Made by a program: the position numbers and the translations under genes. Of a stretch of DNA of 64,000 nucleotides, positions 8,389-16,338 are shown in pieces. Within the stretch, counting starts at the first letter, position 1, and each line of letters starts with the position of its first letter. This DNA comes from Sulfuriferula sp047300855. Its GTDB lineage: Bacteria; Pseudomonadota; Gammaproteobacteria; Burkholderiales; Sulfuriferulaceae. Where the stretch lies: positions 2,976,001 through 3,040,000 of the forward strand of contig NZ_CP170197.1 in NCBI RefSeq assembly GCF_047300855.1, in the 5' to 3' direction. Under the pieces are notes generated by a model. That model had not been told where the DNA came from. It saw only the letters and a program-made list of their open reading frames with translations, and did not search any database.

Positions 8389-9639
8389 ATGCGCACTTTT
8401 TCCTGTCACCCGCTGATTGCCAGCTTGCTGTTGGGCAGCGTATTGACGCGCGCCTGGGGTGCAGAGGCTCCAGTAGTGCAACAGGTATCCGTGGTACCCA
8501 GCCCGGCTTTAAGTATTGCACAGCAACAGCAACTGTCAGATACTGCGGTCAAAGTGCTGCATCAGATCACTGCGGCACGGGAAGATATTGCTCTACGCAA
8601 TGCCGTCAGTGCTCACCAGGCCCTGGACAACGCCGGCAACTTGCTCACCAGTTTGCAAACCAGCCTGCCTGTCACACGCGTCTCCGCTCACGTCTGGAAC
8701 GCGCAAAAACATCTGGAATACGACAGTAGTGCGCGCGTGCAGCCTGATTTGATACCGATTCATGCCGACCTGCATACATTGCGAGACTTCATTCCGGCGC
8801 AGCAGAATCCGGCGCAAACACGCAGCCATCCGCAGCAAAGCCTTAAACAGCCGGGTACCAATGAGTTGCACGCCACGGATGCCACACTGATTTATGCCGA
8901 GGCTGACCTGCCACTTGCGCATACCCGACAGGCCGTGGATACCGCACGCCACGCGCTGGACCAGCAGAACTGGCAGCGTGCCGACCATGCACTCAAAAAT
9001 GCCGAGGACGGCGTCGTATTCATGTCGGTGAGTGTAAACAGGCCTTTCGCCGCAGGCCGCCAGTCATTGCTGCAAACCACCCGCCTGCTCGCGGCGGGCG
9101 AAACCGCCAAAGCCCGGCTCGAACTGCAACGCGCGCGCAGTTACCTGCAGCGCGCCGCACAAACCACAGATATGGTCGCCAGGGACGATGCCAACCAACT
9201 GCTGCAGGATGCCGACCGGCTCGACGCACACATTCGGAACGACGACGCCAATCTGGTTAATGACGCGCAAACCTTGTGGTACAGGACAGCCGCTCTGGCT
9301 GAACGCTCCCATGCCTATCTGGGCAATGAATGGGCCATCGTAATGCACGACCAGCCCGTCAAATCCAGGCTCATCGAAGCCCGCCTCGCGTTACGCGATG
9401 CGGCCATTGATCAATTTACCGCACACCAGCCGGCGGCCGCCGGAAAAGCGCTGGCGCGCGCGCAAAGCTACCTCGCCCAGGCAATGCAAATCGCACGCAC
9501 CGATAACCAGCCGCAAATCGGAATACACGGCGTGCAACAACATGTCGCCCGGCTCGCAACCGAAGCTCCGGCACAACGCAGCCCGGACCAGTACCGTCAG
9601 CTCGCGGGCGAACTGGGTGTCCTGATCAGCCAGAGCTGA
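8389..9639 (+). CDS. yfdX: YfdX-family periplasmic protein with C-terminal extension
   Basis: Predicted periplasmic helical protein of 416 residues. Start 8389 has GGAG upstream and lies after the predicted sigma-54 transcription start. A signal peptide covers about residues 1-23 (ends AWGAEA). The segment DHALKNAEDGVV near residue 200 closely matches the end of E. coli YfdX (ALKGAEDGII), an EvgA-regulated protein linked to acid tolerance. Unlike the ~210-residue E. coli protein it carries about 190 further residues of similar helical repeats, possibly a second, diverged YfdX-like unit. First gene after P1; the histidine kinase starts 6 bp downstream. Confidence 0.8.
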   Translation: MRTFSCHPLIASLLLGSVLTRAWGAEAPVVQQVSVVPSPALSIAQQQQLSDTAVKVLHQITAAREDIALRNAVSAHQALDNAGNLLTSLQTSLPVTRVSAHVWNAQKHLEYDSSARVQPDLIPIHADLHTLRDFIPAQQNPAQTRSHPQQSLKQPGTNELHATDATLIYAEADLPLAHTRQAVDTARHALDQQNWQRADHALKNAEDGVVFMSVSVNRPFAAGRQSLLQTTRLLAAGETAKARLELQRARSYLQRAAQTTDMVARDDANQLLQDADRLDAHIRNDDANLVNDAQTLWYRTAALAERSHAYLGNEWAIVMHDQPVKSRLIEARLALRDAAIDQFTAHQPAAAGKALARAQSYLAQAMQIARTDNQPQIGIHGVQQHVARLATEAPAQRSPDQYRQLAGELGVLISQS

Positions 9640-9645
9640 CACGAG

Positions 9646-11148
9646 ATGAGGCTTGCCTACCCTACAGAAACCAGTTTGAATAGCAGCTATGAAGATACTG
9701 ATTCCTATCCCGTGTCGAGCGCGCTGATCCTGCGCTCATTGCGACTGCCTGCCCTGGTGCTGGGCAGCGTGGTGATCCTGGCTCTGGCACTGATGACGTT
9801 GACCGCATGGCGCGCCGAAACCCGCATCGGCACCGTGCAATTGCACATGCAGAATATTCTCGCTTTGCAGGCGCTCTCAATGCAGATAGAACACGACTAT
9901 TTGCGCCTGGTTAATCCGCAGGCGCCGCTCCCTGCGCACGTCCGCCGGGCACTGGACCAGCAGCTCGCCGACATCATCGCTGCCGATCACTCGCGCGTGG
10001 CCGACACACCCGCGGTATTGAGCCAGCTACGGCAATTGCTGGCGCGCCGCGATGCCGGCCACGATACCCTGCTCTCCACGCTGGCGCAGATCCATGACCG
10101 CATCACGCGCGAAACCAACGCCCATGCGGTACTGGTCAGCGATGTGCAACGCACTGCGCGCTTCGAATTCAATCTCGCGCTGACCTTGGTCGTGGTGCTC
10201 CCCTTGCTCGCGCTCGCCACCCTCTACCTGCTGCGCCATCGCGTGCAGTTACCGCTGCGCGACCTGAGCTGGCTGATGCAACGTTTGTCGCAACAGGATT
10301 ACGCCAGCGCCCCGATTGCCCATGCCGATCCGATGATCAAGCCGCTGCTGCTGCGCTACAACCATCTGGTGAGCCGCCTGGCCGAGCTCGAAGCCGAACA
10401 CCAGAACCGCGAGACCCTGCTCGAACAGCAGGTGCGCGCCGCCAGCACCACCCTGCTCAACCAGCAGCAGCATCTGGCGCAGGCGGAAAAGCTGGCCAGC
10501 GTCGGTGAAGTCGCTGCCGGCATTGCACACGAACTGCGCAACCCGCTGTCCGGCATCCAGATGGCGCTGACCAATCTGCGCCGTGAAACCGAGTCGGCCG
10601 ACCATGCCGAACGGCTGGACATGGTCCTGGATGAAATCAATCGCATCACGCGCCTGCTCAATGGCCTGCTGGATCAGGCACGACACCGCCCCGCCCCGCC
10701 CAGCACTGTGAACCTGGCCGAACTGTGCAGCACCCTGGCCAGCCTGGTCCGTTACCTGTTGCCGCCTGCCATCACGCTGGTGACCGATGTCCCCGCGGAT
10801 TTGAACTGCGTGATCTCGGCCGATGGCTTGCGCCAGGCTTTGCTCAACCTGATTCTCAACGCGCGCAACGCGATCGGCGAAAATACGGGAAATATCCGGC
10901 TCACCGCGCAGCCTCGTGAAAACGCTATCGAAATCAGCGTCACCGACAGCGGTGCCGGCTTTTCCGATACACTGCTCAGCCACGGCCCGCGCCCGTTTAT
11001 CAGCGGTCACGAATCCGGCACCGGCCTCGGCCTGGCCATCACGCGCCGTTTCGTAAACGATCTGGGCGGACGCATTGCGCTGGACAACCCGCCTGCCGGT
11101 GGCGCACGCGTCACCCTCTACCTGCCTTGTGCCGCCGCCCATGCCTGA
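9646..11148 (+). CDS. Sensor histidine kinase of an NtrC-type two-component system
   Basis: Inner-membrane kinase of 500 residues. Order: cytoplasmic N-terminus, membrane helix (about 35-55), a helical periplasmic domain of about 120 residues, second membrane helix (about 178-197), HAMP and coiled coil (about 198-285), HisKA with phospho-acceptor H295 in AGIAHELRNPLSG, then HATPase_c with an N box (LILNARNAI) and G boxes (DSGAGF, GTGLGL). The periplasmic sensor matches no family I recognise; a helical bundle of this size resembles four-helix sensors. It overlaps the regulator by 8 nt and is 6 bp after yfdX1, so YfdX may be its periplasmic partner (inference). Confidence 0.9.
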   Translation: MRLAYPTETSLNSSYEDTDSYPVSSALILRSLRLPALVLGSVVILALALMTLTAWRAETRIGTVQLHMQNILALQALSMQIEHDYLRLVNPQAPLPAHVRRALDQQLADIIAADHSRVADTPAVLSQLRQLLARRDAGHDTLLSTLAQIHDRITRETNAHAVLVSDVQRTARFEFNLALTLVVVLPLLALATLYLLRHRVQLPLRDLSWLMQRLSQQDYASAPIAHADPMIKPLLLRYNHLVSRLAELEAEHQNRETLLEQQVRAASTTLLNQQQHLAQAEKLASVGEVAAGIAHELRNPLSGIQMALTNLRRETESADHAERLDMVLDEINRITRLLNGLLDQARHRPAPPSTVNLAELCSTLASLVRYLLPPAITLVTDVPADLNCVISADGLRQALLNLILNARNAIGENTGNIRLTAQPRENAIEISVTDSGAGFSDTLLSHGPRPFISGHESGTGLGLAITRRFVNDLGGRIALDNPPAGGARVTLYLPCAAAHA

Positions 11149-12550
11149 CAGCCTCCTCATCATTGAAGACGAATCCCTGCTCGGTGCTGAACTGCAGCGC
11201 CATTTCCGACGCGAAGGCTGGGAGGTCAGCTGGGCCCGCAGCATCGCCGAAGCCGAATCCCTGCTGTTCAGCGAAACCCTTACACCGCTGATCGTGCTCT
11301 CCGACATGAGCCTGCCGGACGGCAACGGCCTGGACTTGCTCGAATCCGTGCGCCAGAAAAATCTGGGCGGCGAGTGGCTGTTCCTCACCGGCTACGGCAC
11401 CGTGCCGGATTCAGTGCGCGCGCTGAAACTGGGCGCACTGGATTTCCTGAGCAAACCTTGCGATCTGGCGCGCCTCGACCTGATCATCGCCGCCGCCACG
11501 CGCAGCGGCCGTGCCCAGCGGCGCATTGCCGAACACACGGCGGCGGCGGCGCGGCGCTACAGCGTGGACAGCTTCAGCGGCGACAGCAGCGCCTCGAACG
11601 CGGTGCGCCAGATGCTGACACGGCTGGCCAGCGTGCCCTATTCCGCACTGCTCATCAGCGGCGAAACCGGAACCGGCAAAGGTCTGGCAGCGCGCATCCT
11701 GCATCACGGCGGGATGCGCGCCAATGCCCCTCTGGTGGAGGTCAATTGCGCCGCACTGCCGCATGAACTGATCGAATCCGAGTTGTTCGGCCACGAACCC
11801 GGCGCGTTTACCGGGGCCAAAACCCGGCGGCGCGGCCTGTTCGAGCAGGCCGATGGCGGCACCCTGTTTCTGGATGAGGTCGGCGAGCTGGCACCCGATT
11901 TGCAGGCCAAACTGCTCAAGGCAATCGAGGACAAGGTCATCCGCCGCGTGGGCGGCGACCGCGAAATCACCCTCGACGTGCAACTCATCGCCGCCACCAA
12001 TCAGGATCTGGTTGAAGCGGTCGCCGCCCGGCGTTTCCGTGAAGATTTCTATCATCGCCTGTCGGTATTCCGCCTTGAATTGCCGCCGCTGCGCCAGCGC
12101 CGCGAGGACATTCGCCCCCTGGTGCAACGCTTTGTCGCCGAATTCAACCTCAAGGCCGGCAAAAAAATACGCCATATCCGCGACAGCGCCTGGCTGTTGC
12201 TTGAGCAACACAACTGGCCGGGCAACGTACGCGAGCTGCGCAATGCCATCGAGCGCGCCGTGCTGCTCACCCCGGGCGATGCCGACACGCTGCAGGAGGA
12301 ATGGCTGCAACTCACTCCCCCCGGCATCCTGCCCGCGCCACCGCAAGCCAGCAGTGAAACTTTATTGTGCCTGCCGCTGGATGGCAGCATGGCGCTCGAC
12401 GACATGGATCGTCACATCATCCAGACCACACTGGTACGCCACGCCTACAATGTCACTGCCGCCGCGCGCGCGCTGGGCACCACACGCGAAACACTGCGTT
12501 ACCGGGTGGATAAATACGGACTCAAACCTGAAGCCGGCAAGGATGGCTGA
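11141..12550 (+). CDS. Sigma-54-dependent response regulator (NtrC family)
   Basis: Transcription activator of 469 residues. The receiver domain has acidic residues at 9-11, phospho-acceptor D55, T83 and K105. The AAA+ domain has Walker A GETGTGK at 174-180, the sigma-54-contacting GAFTGA loop at 221-226 and Walker B TLFLDE at 241-246. A C-terminal Fis-type helix-turn-helix lies at about 437-460 (NVTAAARALGTTRETLRYRV). The intact GAFTGA loop means it should activate sigma-54 promoters. It is the only such activator here and lies downstream of one of four near-identical sigma-54 promoter regions. The ATG lies inside the end of the kinase gene. Confidence 0.93.
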   Translation: MPDSLLIIEDESLLGAELQRHFRREGWEVSWARSIAEAESLLFSETLTPLIVLSDMSLPDGNGLDLLESVRQKNLGGEWLFLTGYGTVPDSVRALKLGALDFLSKPCDLARLDLIIAAATRSGRAQRRIAEHTAAAARRYSVDSFSGDSSASNAVRQMLTRLASVPYSALLISGETGTGKGLAARILHHGGMRANAPLVEVNCAALPHELIESELFGHEPGAFTGAKTRRRGLFEQADGGTLFLDEVGELAPDLQAKLLKAIEDKVIRRVGGDREITLDVQLIAATNQDLVEAVAARRFREDFYHRLSVFRLELPPLRQRREDIRPLVQRFVAEFNLKAGKKIRHIRDSAWLLLEQHNWPGNVRELRNAIERAVLLTPGDADTLQEEWLQLTPPGILPAPPQASSETLLCLPLDGSMALDDMDRHIIQTTLVRHAYNVTAAARALGTTRETLRYRVDKYGLKPEAGKDG

Positions 12551-12589
12551 AACAGCCGGCCTAATGAGGCGCCGCCGGGAGAAGGCGCA

Positions 12590-13933
12590 ATGCAAGGTAA
12601 ATCCATAATCCACCTCATCACCCGGTTCAAGCTCTTCCTGCGCGGGCACGAGCAGGAAGAGGCACGCCGCATGCTGCTTTGGGCTGGCGTGGTCGGCGTG
12701 CTCGGTGCGCTGGCCACCGTGCTGTTCCGCGAGGGCATCCAGCTCATTGAGTGGTTGTTCACGAGCCACTCCGGCAGCCTGGTGCATATCGCCGAAGGGC
12801 TGAGCTGGTGGCAGCGCCTGCTGATTCCGCTGGCCGGGGGCTTGCTGGCGGGAGCGATTTTGCAATTCGGCCTGAAATGGGTGCGTAGCGCGCGGACCAC
12901 CGACTACATGGAAGCCATCGTCGCAGGCGATGGCGTCATCGGTGTCCGCGCCAGCCTGGTGAAAAGCCTGTCGTCATTGTTCTCCGTCGGCTCGGGAGGC
13001 TCGATCGGACGCGAGGGGGCGATGGTGCAGCTTGCCGCCATGGTGGGATCAGCGGCAGGATATTGGGTGCACCTGCCCCAGCACAAGCAACGCCTGCTGG
13101 TGGCGTGCGGAGCCGCGGCAGGCCTGGCTGCGGCTTATAATGCGCCGATCGCCGGTGCACTGTTCGTGGCTGAAATCGTCATGGGTACCATCGCCATGGA
13201 GAGCTTCGGCCCGCTCATCGTCGCTTCGGTTGTCTCCAATACCACCATCCACCATTTCCTCGGATATGCGCCGGTGTACCAGATCCCTGCGTTTCAGTTT
13301 CTATCCAACTGGGAGCTGTTTTCCTACGCTGCCCTGGGCTATCTGCTGGGCCACCTCGCGCCTTCATTTATTACACTTCTTGATCGCAGCGAAAACCTGT
13401 TCGCGCGCACCATGCTGCCTCTCACCCTGAAGCTGGGGCTGGGCGGACTGGTGGTGGGCGCGATTTCCACGTTCTATCCGCAAGTATGGGGCAACGGTTA
13501 CAGCGTGGTGAACAGCCTGCTGCATCAGAACATTGCCTGGCAACTGCTCGCCCTGGTGCTGATTTTCAAGATCATTGCCACCGCAGCGACGATCGGTTCC
13601 GGCGCTGTAGGCGGGGTATTCACTCCTACCCTGTTCATCGGGGCGGCATTCGGCTCGCTGTTCGGCACCGCGCTGGGCGCGATTTTTCCCGGCATGACCT
13701 CGCCTTCCAGCGCTTACGCCATCGTCGGCATGGGTGCGTTCCTGGCCGCCGCCACTCAAGCGCCGTTGATGGCGATCCTGATGATTTTCGAGATGACCCT
13801 GGATTACAAAATCACTCTGCCCCTGATGCTGGCGTGTGTGATCGCCTACACTGTCGCGCGCGACCATCGCGGCAGCGAGTCGATCTACGCCGGCGCGCTA
13901 CGGCGCAAACGTGGCCTCCATACCGAAAAATAA
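12590..13933 (+). CDS. CLC-family chloride channel/transporter
   Basis: Inner-membrane CLC protein of 447 residues without CBS domains. It has the signature GSGGSIGREGA at 134-144, with gating glutamate E142, and the later GAVGGVFTPTLFIG motif. At the segment equivalent to E. coli ClcA LFIIEEM it reads LFVAEIV, so the internal proton glutamate (ClcA E203) is Ile. The ClcA GSGIP serine motif reads GDGVI. These changes point to passive channel behaviour or a distinct ClcB-like subclass rather than classical 2Cl-/H+ exchange. AGAAGG precedes the ATG, 39 bp after the regulator, probably the last gene of the P1 operon. Confidence 0.9.
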   Translation: MQGKSIIHLITRFKLFLRGHEQEEARRMLLWAGVVGVLGALATVLFREGIQLIEWLFTSHSGSLVHIAEGLSWWQRLLIPLAGGLLAGAILQFGLKWVRSARTTDYMEAIVAGDGVIGVRASLVKSLSSLFSVGSGGSIGREGAMVQLAAMVGSAAGYWVHLPQHKQRLLVACGAAAGLAAAYNAPIAGALFVAEIVMGTIAMESFGPLIVASVVSNTTIHHFLGYAPVYQIPAFQFLSNWELFSYAALGYLLGHLAPSFITLLDRSENLFARTMLPLTLKLGLGGLVVGAISTFYPQVWGNGYSVVNSLLHQNIAWQLLALVLIFKIIATAATIGSGAVGGVFTPTLFIGAAFGSLFGTALGAIFPGMTSPSSAYAIVGMGAFLAAATQAPLMAILMIFEMTLDYKITLPLMLACVIAYTVARDHRGSESIYAGALRRKRGLHTEK

Positions 13934-13982
13934 CTGCCGCTCAACCCGCCCCGCCGGCACCGCCCAAAGCCGCCAACCACTT

Positions 13983-14030
13983 TGGGGTGATATCACCCCA
14001 CACTCTTGCCAATCTTGGGGGATATGCCCC
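13983..14030 (+). promoter_or_regulatory. Paired upstream activator sites of promoter P2
   Basis: The distal site is the perfect 18-bp palindrome TGGGGTGATATCACCCCA (13983-14000). The proximal site is GGGGGATATGCCCC (14017-14030). Centres are 32 bp apart, about three helical turns, and the proximal centre is 62 bp upstream of the -24 GG of P2. Same motif as at P1, P3 and P4. Confidence 0.85.
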
Positions 14031-14065
14031 AGCCCTCTCCCAATTTAATAAAATTATTGGTTTGT

Positions 14066-14100
14066 TATCAATACCTTGCAGTCGTGGCACGGATACTGCT
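14066..14100 (+). promoter_or_regulatory. Sigma-54 promoter P2 with IHF box (CcoQ-like/Rieske/glucan operon)
   Basis: TGGCACG-GATA-CTGC at 14085-14099 is a full GG-N10-GC sigma-54 promoter. TATCAATACCTTG at 14066-14078 is a perfect IHF consensus starting 20 bp before the -24 GG. Predicted start is about 14111, 54 bp before the small CcoQ-like gene. Confidence 0.88.
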
Positions 14101-14164
14101 CAATCAACATCAAGGCAAATGTTCTGACCCGATACGGAATCGGACTCAATGAAGGAGAGCGCAC

Positions 14165-14305
14165 ATGAGCGCAAGCGCCTATGTAATCTATACCGTGATT
14201 CTGCTGGCGGCATTCGCGGGTATCGTAGTCTGGGTGTACAGCAAAAAACGCAAGCTTCACTTCGACAGGGAAGCCCGCATTCCGTTTGATGAAAAGCCGG
14301 ATTGA
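14165..14305 (+). CDS. 46-residue CcoQ/FixQ-like membrane peptide
   Basis: Small single-pass membrane peptide beginning MSASAYVIYTVILLAA. AAGGAGAGCGCAC precedes the ATG. One helix (about residues 6-25) is followed by a basic YSKKRK stretch and a short acidic tail. This is the topology of CcoQ, the small non-catalytic subunit of cbb3 oxidases, but no ccoN, ccoO or ccoP is present in the window. It is the first gene after P2, so it may be a small partner of the Rieske protein or another oxidase. Homology to CcoQ is suggestive, not proven, at this length. Confidence 0.7.
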   Translation: MSASAYVIYTVILLAAFAGIVVWVYSKKRKLHFDREARIPFDEKPD

Positions 14306-14429
14306 GGTTTGCCTGCGCCAGCCCCGCTGGCCGAAAGCAACTGCAACATGAATACAGACGCGGGCCGGAAAACATGATGACAGACCGGCGGTTATGTCTG
14401 CCCACCCCCAAAAACTCAGGAGAAAAAGC

Positions 14430-14834
14430 ATGAAACCCAGTCCATCCAATCTACTAGCGGCCCTGCTCGCCACAGCGGCCATTTCCCTTTCCGGCATAGC
14501 GCATTCCGCCCCGCTCGCTGGCTTCGAAACTGTAGGCGTGACCGTGCAGGAGGCCAGCGTCGCGGCGGCGGGCTGGAGTGCACAGAAACAAATCCTGCAC
14601 AAACCGGTCTATAACGATGACAAGAAGAAAATCGGCGTCATTGAAGACATTATCGTGTCGCCGGAAAATTCGGTGTCCTACGCAGTTGTCGGCGTTGGCG
14701 GCTTTCTCGGCATTGACCGCCATGATGTGCTGATTCCGTTCAATCATTTCAAAGCCGAAGGACATAAGTTCTTGCTGCCGGGCGCGACCAAGGCCATGCT
14801 CAAGTCCTTGCCTGCATTCAAATACACCAAATGA
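14430..14834 (+). CDS. Exported PRC-barrel domain protein
   Basis: Periplasmic protein of 134 residues with a signal peptide (about 1-27, ending AHSAPL). A PRC-barrel-like beta domain follows (KPVYNDDKKKIGVIEDIIV, then YAVVGVGGFLGIDRHDVLIPF). PRC barrels occur in ribosome-maturation and photosynthetic reaction-centre proteins and in many uncharacterised exported proteins. AGGAGAAAAAGC precedes the ATG. It is the second gene downstream of P2. Exact role unknown. Confidence 0.8.
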   Translation: MKPSPSNLLAALLATAAISLSGIAHSAPLAGFETVGVTVQEASVAAAGWSAQKQILHKPVYNDDKKKIGVIEDIIVSPENSVSYAVVGVGGFLGIDRHDVLIPFNHFKAEGHKFLLPGATKAMLKSLPAFKYTK

Positions 14835-14903
14835 AGCAGGTCATGACGGGTGGCCTGCGCACCCCTTTTTCTCACCCTATGGGGTCAACCCAAGGAGCGT
14901 GCC

Positions 14904-15278
14904 ATGAGGCGTCGTATTTTTCCGCTGCTCGTCGCAACCACCCTGACATTGATGCTGGCGAGTTGTGCCACTCTGCCGCCGCCCGCGCCGGTCACGGTTG
15001 CTGAGGTGATCCGTCTCAGTCATGAAGGCGACCCTCCCGATCAAATCATCCAGCGCATGCGTGACGCGGGGACCGTCTATCGCCTCAAGGCCAGCCAGCT
15101 CGCGCGCCTGCACCAGCAGGGCGTATCCGATGAGGTGCTGGATTACATGCAGCATACCTACCTTGAGGCGGTGCGCCGCGATCAGCACATGCAAGACTGG
15201 AACCGCTGGTGGCCGGCTCCGGACGGCTATTTCTACGGCCGTTGCTACTACGGCCCCTGGCCTTACCGCTGCTATTGA
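14904..15278 (+). CDS. Small outer-membrane-type lipoprotein
   Basis: Protein of 124 residues with a lipoprotein signal ending in the lipobox LASC (Cys at about 22). A helical region (EVIRLSHEGDPPDQIIQRMRDAGTVYRL) resembles short helical repeats. The tail is Trp/Tyr/Pro-rich (WNRWWPAPDGYFYGR). CAAGGAGCGTGCC precedes the ATG. No enzyme motif; function unknown. Part of the gene string after P2. Confidence 0.7.
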   Translation: MRRRIFPLLVATTLTLMLASCATLPPPAPVTVAEVIRLSHEGDPPDQIIQRMRDAGTVYRLKASQLARLHQQGVSDEVLDYMQHTYLEAVRRDQHMQDWNRWWPAPDGYFYGRCYYGPWPYRCY

Positions 15279-15353
15279 TTCCATTCCGAATTCAGCGCAC
15301 GCAGGCTGGAATGGACTAAAGGAACACGGGCCGGCAAACGCCCGAACTGTCGC

Positions 15354-15656
15354 ATGAGCCAGTTCAAGAACCTTTCCTCCCATATTTTGCAGGCTTCCGC
15401 CTCAATGGTCGGTGTTTGCATGATGATTCTCAGCATCGTCAAACTCATCCATATGGGCGGCCCCATGAGCAGGCTGGTGGACAAAATACTCGGCTTCGAC
15501 AATGTCGTGTTTCTGTTTAGCGCCATCCTGTCCTATGCCTCGATGCGCTACGAGCGGCGGGCGGTGCATCTGGAGAATCTGGCTGACACCATGTTTATCG
15601 TTGGCCTGATTTGCATGACGGTGGCCTCGTTCGTGCTTTCTTTCGAAATCCTCTGA
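15354..15656 (+). CDS. Small integral membrane protein
   Basis: Protein of 100 residues with three predicted membrane helices (about 10-32, 48-63 and 76-97) and a short YERRAVH loop. It ends 2 bp before the Rieske gene, suggesting co-translation and perhaps a structural partnership with it. No family recognised. The ribosome-binding site upstream of 15354 is weak. Confidence 0.7.
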   Translation: MSQFKNLSSHILQASASMVGVCMMILSIVKLIHMGGPMSRLVDKILGFDNVVFLFSAILSYASMRYERRAVHLENLADTMFIVGLICMTVASFVLSFEIL

Positions 15657-15658
15657 AA

Positions 15659-16255
15659 ATGGTCGAGCCGACAGAATTCAACTTTAACCGCAGGCGCTTC
15701 CTGATTGCCGCCACCACTGCGGTGGCGGGCGCAGGGTTCGTGATGACCGCCTATCCGTTCGTGATGAGCATGATGCCGAGCCAGAGAGCGCTGGCCGAAG
15801 GCGGTCCGGTCGACGCAGACATCCGCAAGATTGAGCCGGGCATGCTGGTGACCTTCACATGGCGCAAACAGCCGGTATGGGTTCTGCATCGCACCCAATC
15901 CATGCTCGACCGGTTGGGCAAGCATGATCAGTTGCTGCTTGATCCGCTGTCACGACAGCCCCAGCAACCCGCTTATTGCCAGAACGCGACCCGTTCGATC
16001 AAGCCTGAATACTTTGTCGCAATCGGTATCTGTACACACCTAGGTTGCGTTCCAACCTATCGCAGGGAGGTGGGGGCACCCGATATAGGGGCGAATTGGC
16101 CGGGTGGTTTTCTATGCCCTTGCCACGGCTCCAAATACGATCTGGCGGGACGGGTATTCAAGGACGTGCCGGCACCGCTCAACCTGAAGATTCCTCAACA
16201 TACCTACCTGAGCGAGACCCTGATATTGATTGGTGCAGACAAGAAAACAGGCTAG
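15659..16255 (+). CDS. Orphan Rieske iron-sulfur protein (bc1 type)
   Basis: Rieske [2Fe-2S] subunit of 198 residues. A Tat-like N-terminus (NRRRFLIA) leads into a membrane anchor (about 14-37). The cluster motifs are CTHLGC at 125-130 and CPCHGS at 153-158; ligands would be C125, H127, C153 and H156, with a C130-C155 disulfide. Such proteins normally sit in petABC, but no cytochrome b or c1 gene follows here. The downstream neighbours are carbohydrate enzymes. It may be a second copy serving a bc1 complex encoded elsewhere, or another quinol-oxidising unit made under sigma-54 control. Confidence 0.9.
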   Translation: MVEPTEFNFNRRRFLIAATTAVAGAGFVMTAYPFVMSMMPSQRALAEGGPVDADIRKIEPGMLVTFTWRKQPVWVLHRTQSMLDRLGKHDQLLLDPLSRQPQQPAYCQNATRSIKPEYFVAIGICTHLGCVPTYRREVGAPDIGANWPGGFLCPCHGSKYDLAGRVFKDVPAPLNLKIPQHTYLSETLILIGADKKTG

Positions 16256-16338
16256 ATACCCCACACGAAACCAGCGCAACGATCGTTTATATCCGGATTT
16301 GCAGCAGAACGATCATAACTTTCACCAGAAAGAACACA

